Source: Microbacterium sp. p3-SID336 (lineage in GTDB: Bacteria; Actinomycetota; Actinomycetes; Actinomycetales; Microbacteriaceae). Taken from it: DNA of 64,000 bases. Under the pieces are notes generated by a model. It was not told the DNA's origin and did not search any database. It saw only the letters and a list, made by a program, of their open reading frames with translations. The translations under genes and the position numbers were made by a program. How positions within the stretch are numbered: position 1 is the first letter of the stretch; each line of letters starts with the position of its first letter. This document shows, piece after piece, positions 63,493 to 64,000 of the stretch. The stretch covers positions 10,212-74,211 of the forward strand of contig NZ_JALXPE010000011.1 of NCBI RefSeq assembly GCF_025143365.1, given 5' to 3'.

Positions 63493-64000
63493 ATGATGAA
63501 GATGCGCACTCGTCGCGCGCTCGTGCTCGCAGGTTCGGCTGTGGCGGTCTCGCTCACGCTGACCGGCTGCGGCGCGATCAACAGCATCCTGGGTGGCGGC
63601 TCCGGCGACGCCAACCGCGACGAGGAGACCGGCCAGGTCACGGAGAGCGCGAACATCGACGTGTTCTCCGTGAAGCTCGGCGACTGCATGCTCGAGACCG
63701 GCTCCGGCATGCTGACCGACGCGAACGTCGTGCCGTGCGATGAGCCGCACGACAACGAGGTCTTCTACGAGATCAAGATGGACGACGGCGACTTCTCGGA
63801 GGACGCCATCAGCGCCGCCTCCGAGGGCTGCATCGGCGACGCGTTCACGTCGTTCGTCGGCGTCGCCTACCAGGACTCCGCGCTGGACGTGACCACGCTC
63901 ACGCCGAGCCAGGACTCCTGGGAGCAGGCCAACGACCGCGTGATCCAGTGCCTCATCGTCGACCCGGCCGGCCAGGTCGAGGGATCGCTGAAGGGCGCCG
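63493..64000 (+). CDS. Septum-formation family lipoprotein (partial, 3' end outside window)
   Basis: N-terminus MMKMRTRRALVLAGSAVAVSL followed by the lipobox LTLTGC (Cys about 26), giving a membrane-anchored secreted lipoprotein. The visible 169 residues have conserved cysteines in LGDCMLETGSG, VVPCDEPHDNEVFYEI, SEGCIGDAF and VIQCLIV, matching septum_formation (PF13845) domains, which pair into disulfides. The frame is open at the window edge. Role in division is inferred for the family. Confidence 0.85.
   Translation, partial: MMKMRTRRALVLAGSAVAVSLTLTGCGAINSILGGGSGDANRDEETGQVTESANIDVFSVKLGDCMLETGSGMLTDANVVPCDEPHDNEVFYEIKMDDGDFSEDAISAASEGCIGDAFTSFVGVAYQDSALDVTTLTPSQDSWEQANDRVIQCLIVDPAGQVEGSLKGA

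Overview
The window is a gene-dense stretch of about 70% G+C chromosome whose gene neighbourhoods are typical of Actinobacteria: glnA2-glnE, aceE-PucR regulator-fabD-fabH-acpP-fabF, divergent glgA/glgC, suf genes beside ctaA/ctaB, and tkt-tal-pgi-zwf-opcA-pgl. Protein character (polyphosphate glucokinase, DUF3145, DUF3099, OpcA, a small SPOR-type protein, type B L31) and the layout point to Microbacteriaceae, most probably Microbacterium. That assignment is inferred from gene content alone. I see no insertion sequence, prophage, integrase or CRISPR array.

Layout. 1-4.4 kb (minus): glnE (cut by the window edge), a short GlnA2-type glutamine synthetase and a small protein. 4.5-5.3 kb: ppgK, then a two-way terminator and the RNase P RNA gene (minus). 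5.7-9.5 kb (minus): a family A DNA polymerase with a degenerate exonuclease domain, a coiled-coil zinc-ribbon protein, a SEC-C/YchJ-like protein, a membrane protein and a PadR regulator. 9.6-12.5 kb: aldo/keto reductase, lactate dehydrogenase, SDR epimerase, tRNA-Val. 12.7-20.3 kb: aceE and the type II fatty acid synthesis genes with their likely regulator. 20.4-23.2 kb: a yczE/yczR pair with a perfect operator-like dyad, then DUF3145. 23.3-27.9 kb is the most accessory-looking part: a likely 2-oxoglutarate/Fe(II) dioxygenase behind an iron-box-like site, a DUF262-DUF1524 (GmrSD-like) protein and an S33 hydrolase. 28-33.8 kb: L31 with a structured leader, an orphan ABC ATPase, glgA/glgC, serB, a hydrolase, fabG. 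33.9-41.8 kb: DUF3099, SURF1, pdxH, an ABC-F protein, DedA, a two-component system and an acyltransferase. 41.8-46.2 kb: ECF transporter parts with a BioQ-like TetR regulator, an MFS transporter and a C-S lyase-type aminotransferase. 46.3-53.2 kb: sufBD-Rieske-sufC-sufT, then ctaA and ctaB. 53.4-61.6 kb: the pentose phosphate operon. 61.6-64 kb: a DMT-type transporter, peptide deformylase and a septum-formation-type lipoprotein (cut by the window edge).

How it works together. The window covers carbon flow from glucose phosphorylation (ppgK) through the pentose phosphate pathway (zwf, opcA, pgl, tkt, tal, pgi), glycogen (glgA/C), the pyruvate node (aceE, ldh) and fatty acid synthesis (fab genes, a second fabG). 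It also holds nitrogen assimilation (glnA2, glnE), iron-sulfur cluster assembly (suf) and heme A/cytochrome oxidase assembly (ctaA, ctaB, SURF1).

A recurring feature is a TANNNT hexamer exactly 6 or 7 bases before the start codon, at 14 annotated genes. This suggests leaderless mRNAs and fixes several start codons. It also reveals an unannotated 18-codon reading frame upstream of ctaA. The best candidates for new biology are the iron-box/dioxygenase/DUF262 region (23.3-27.6 kb), the leaderless mini-ORF (50.5 kb), the yczR and BioQ-like operators, and the stem-loop separating acpP from fabF.
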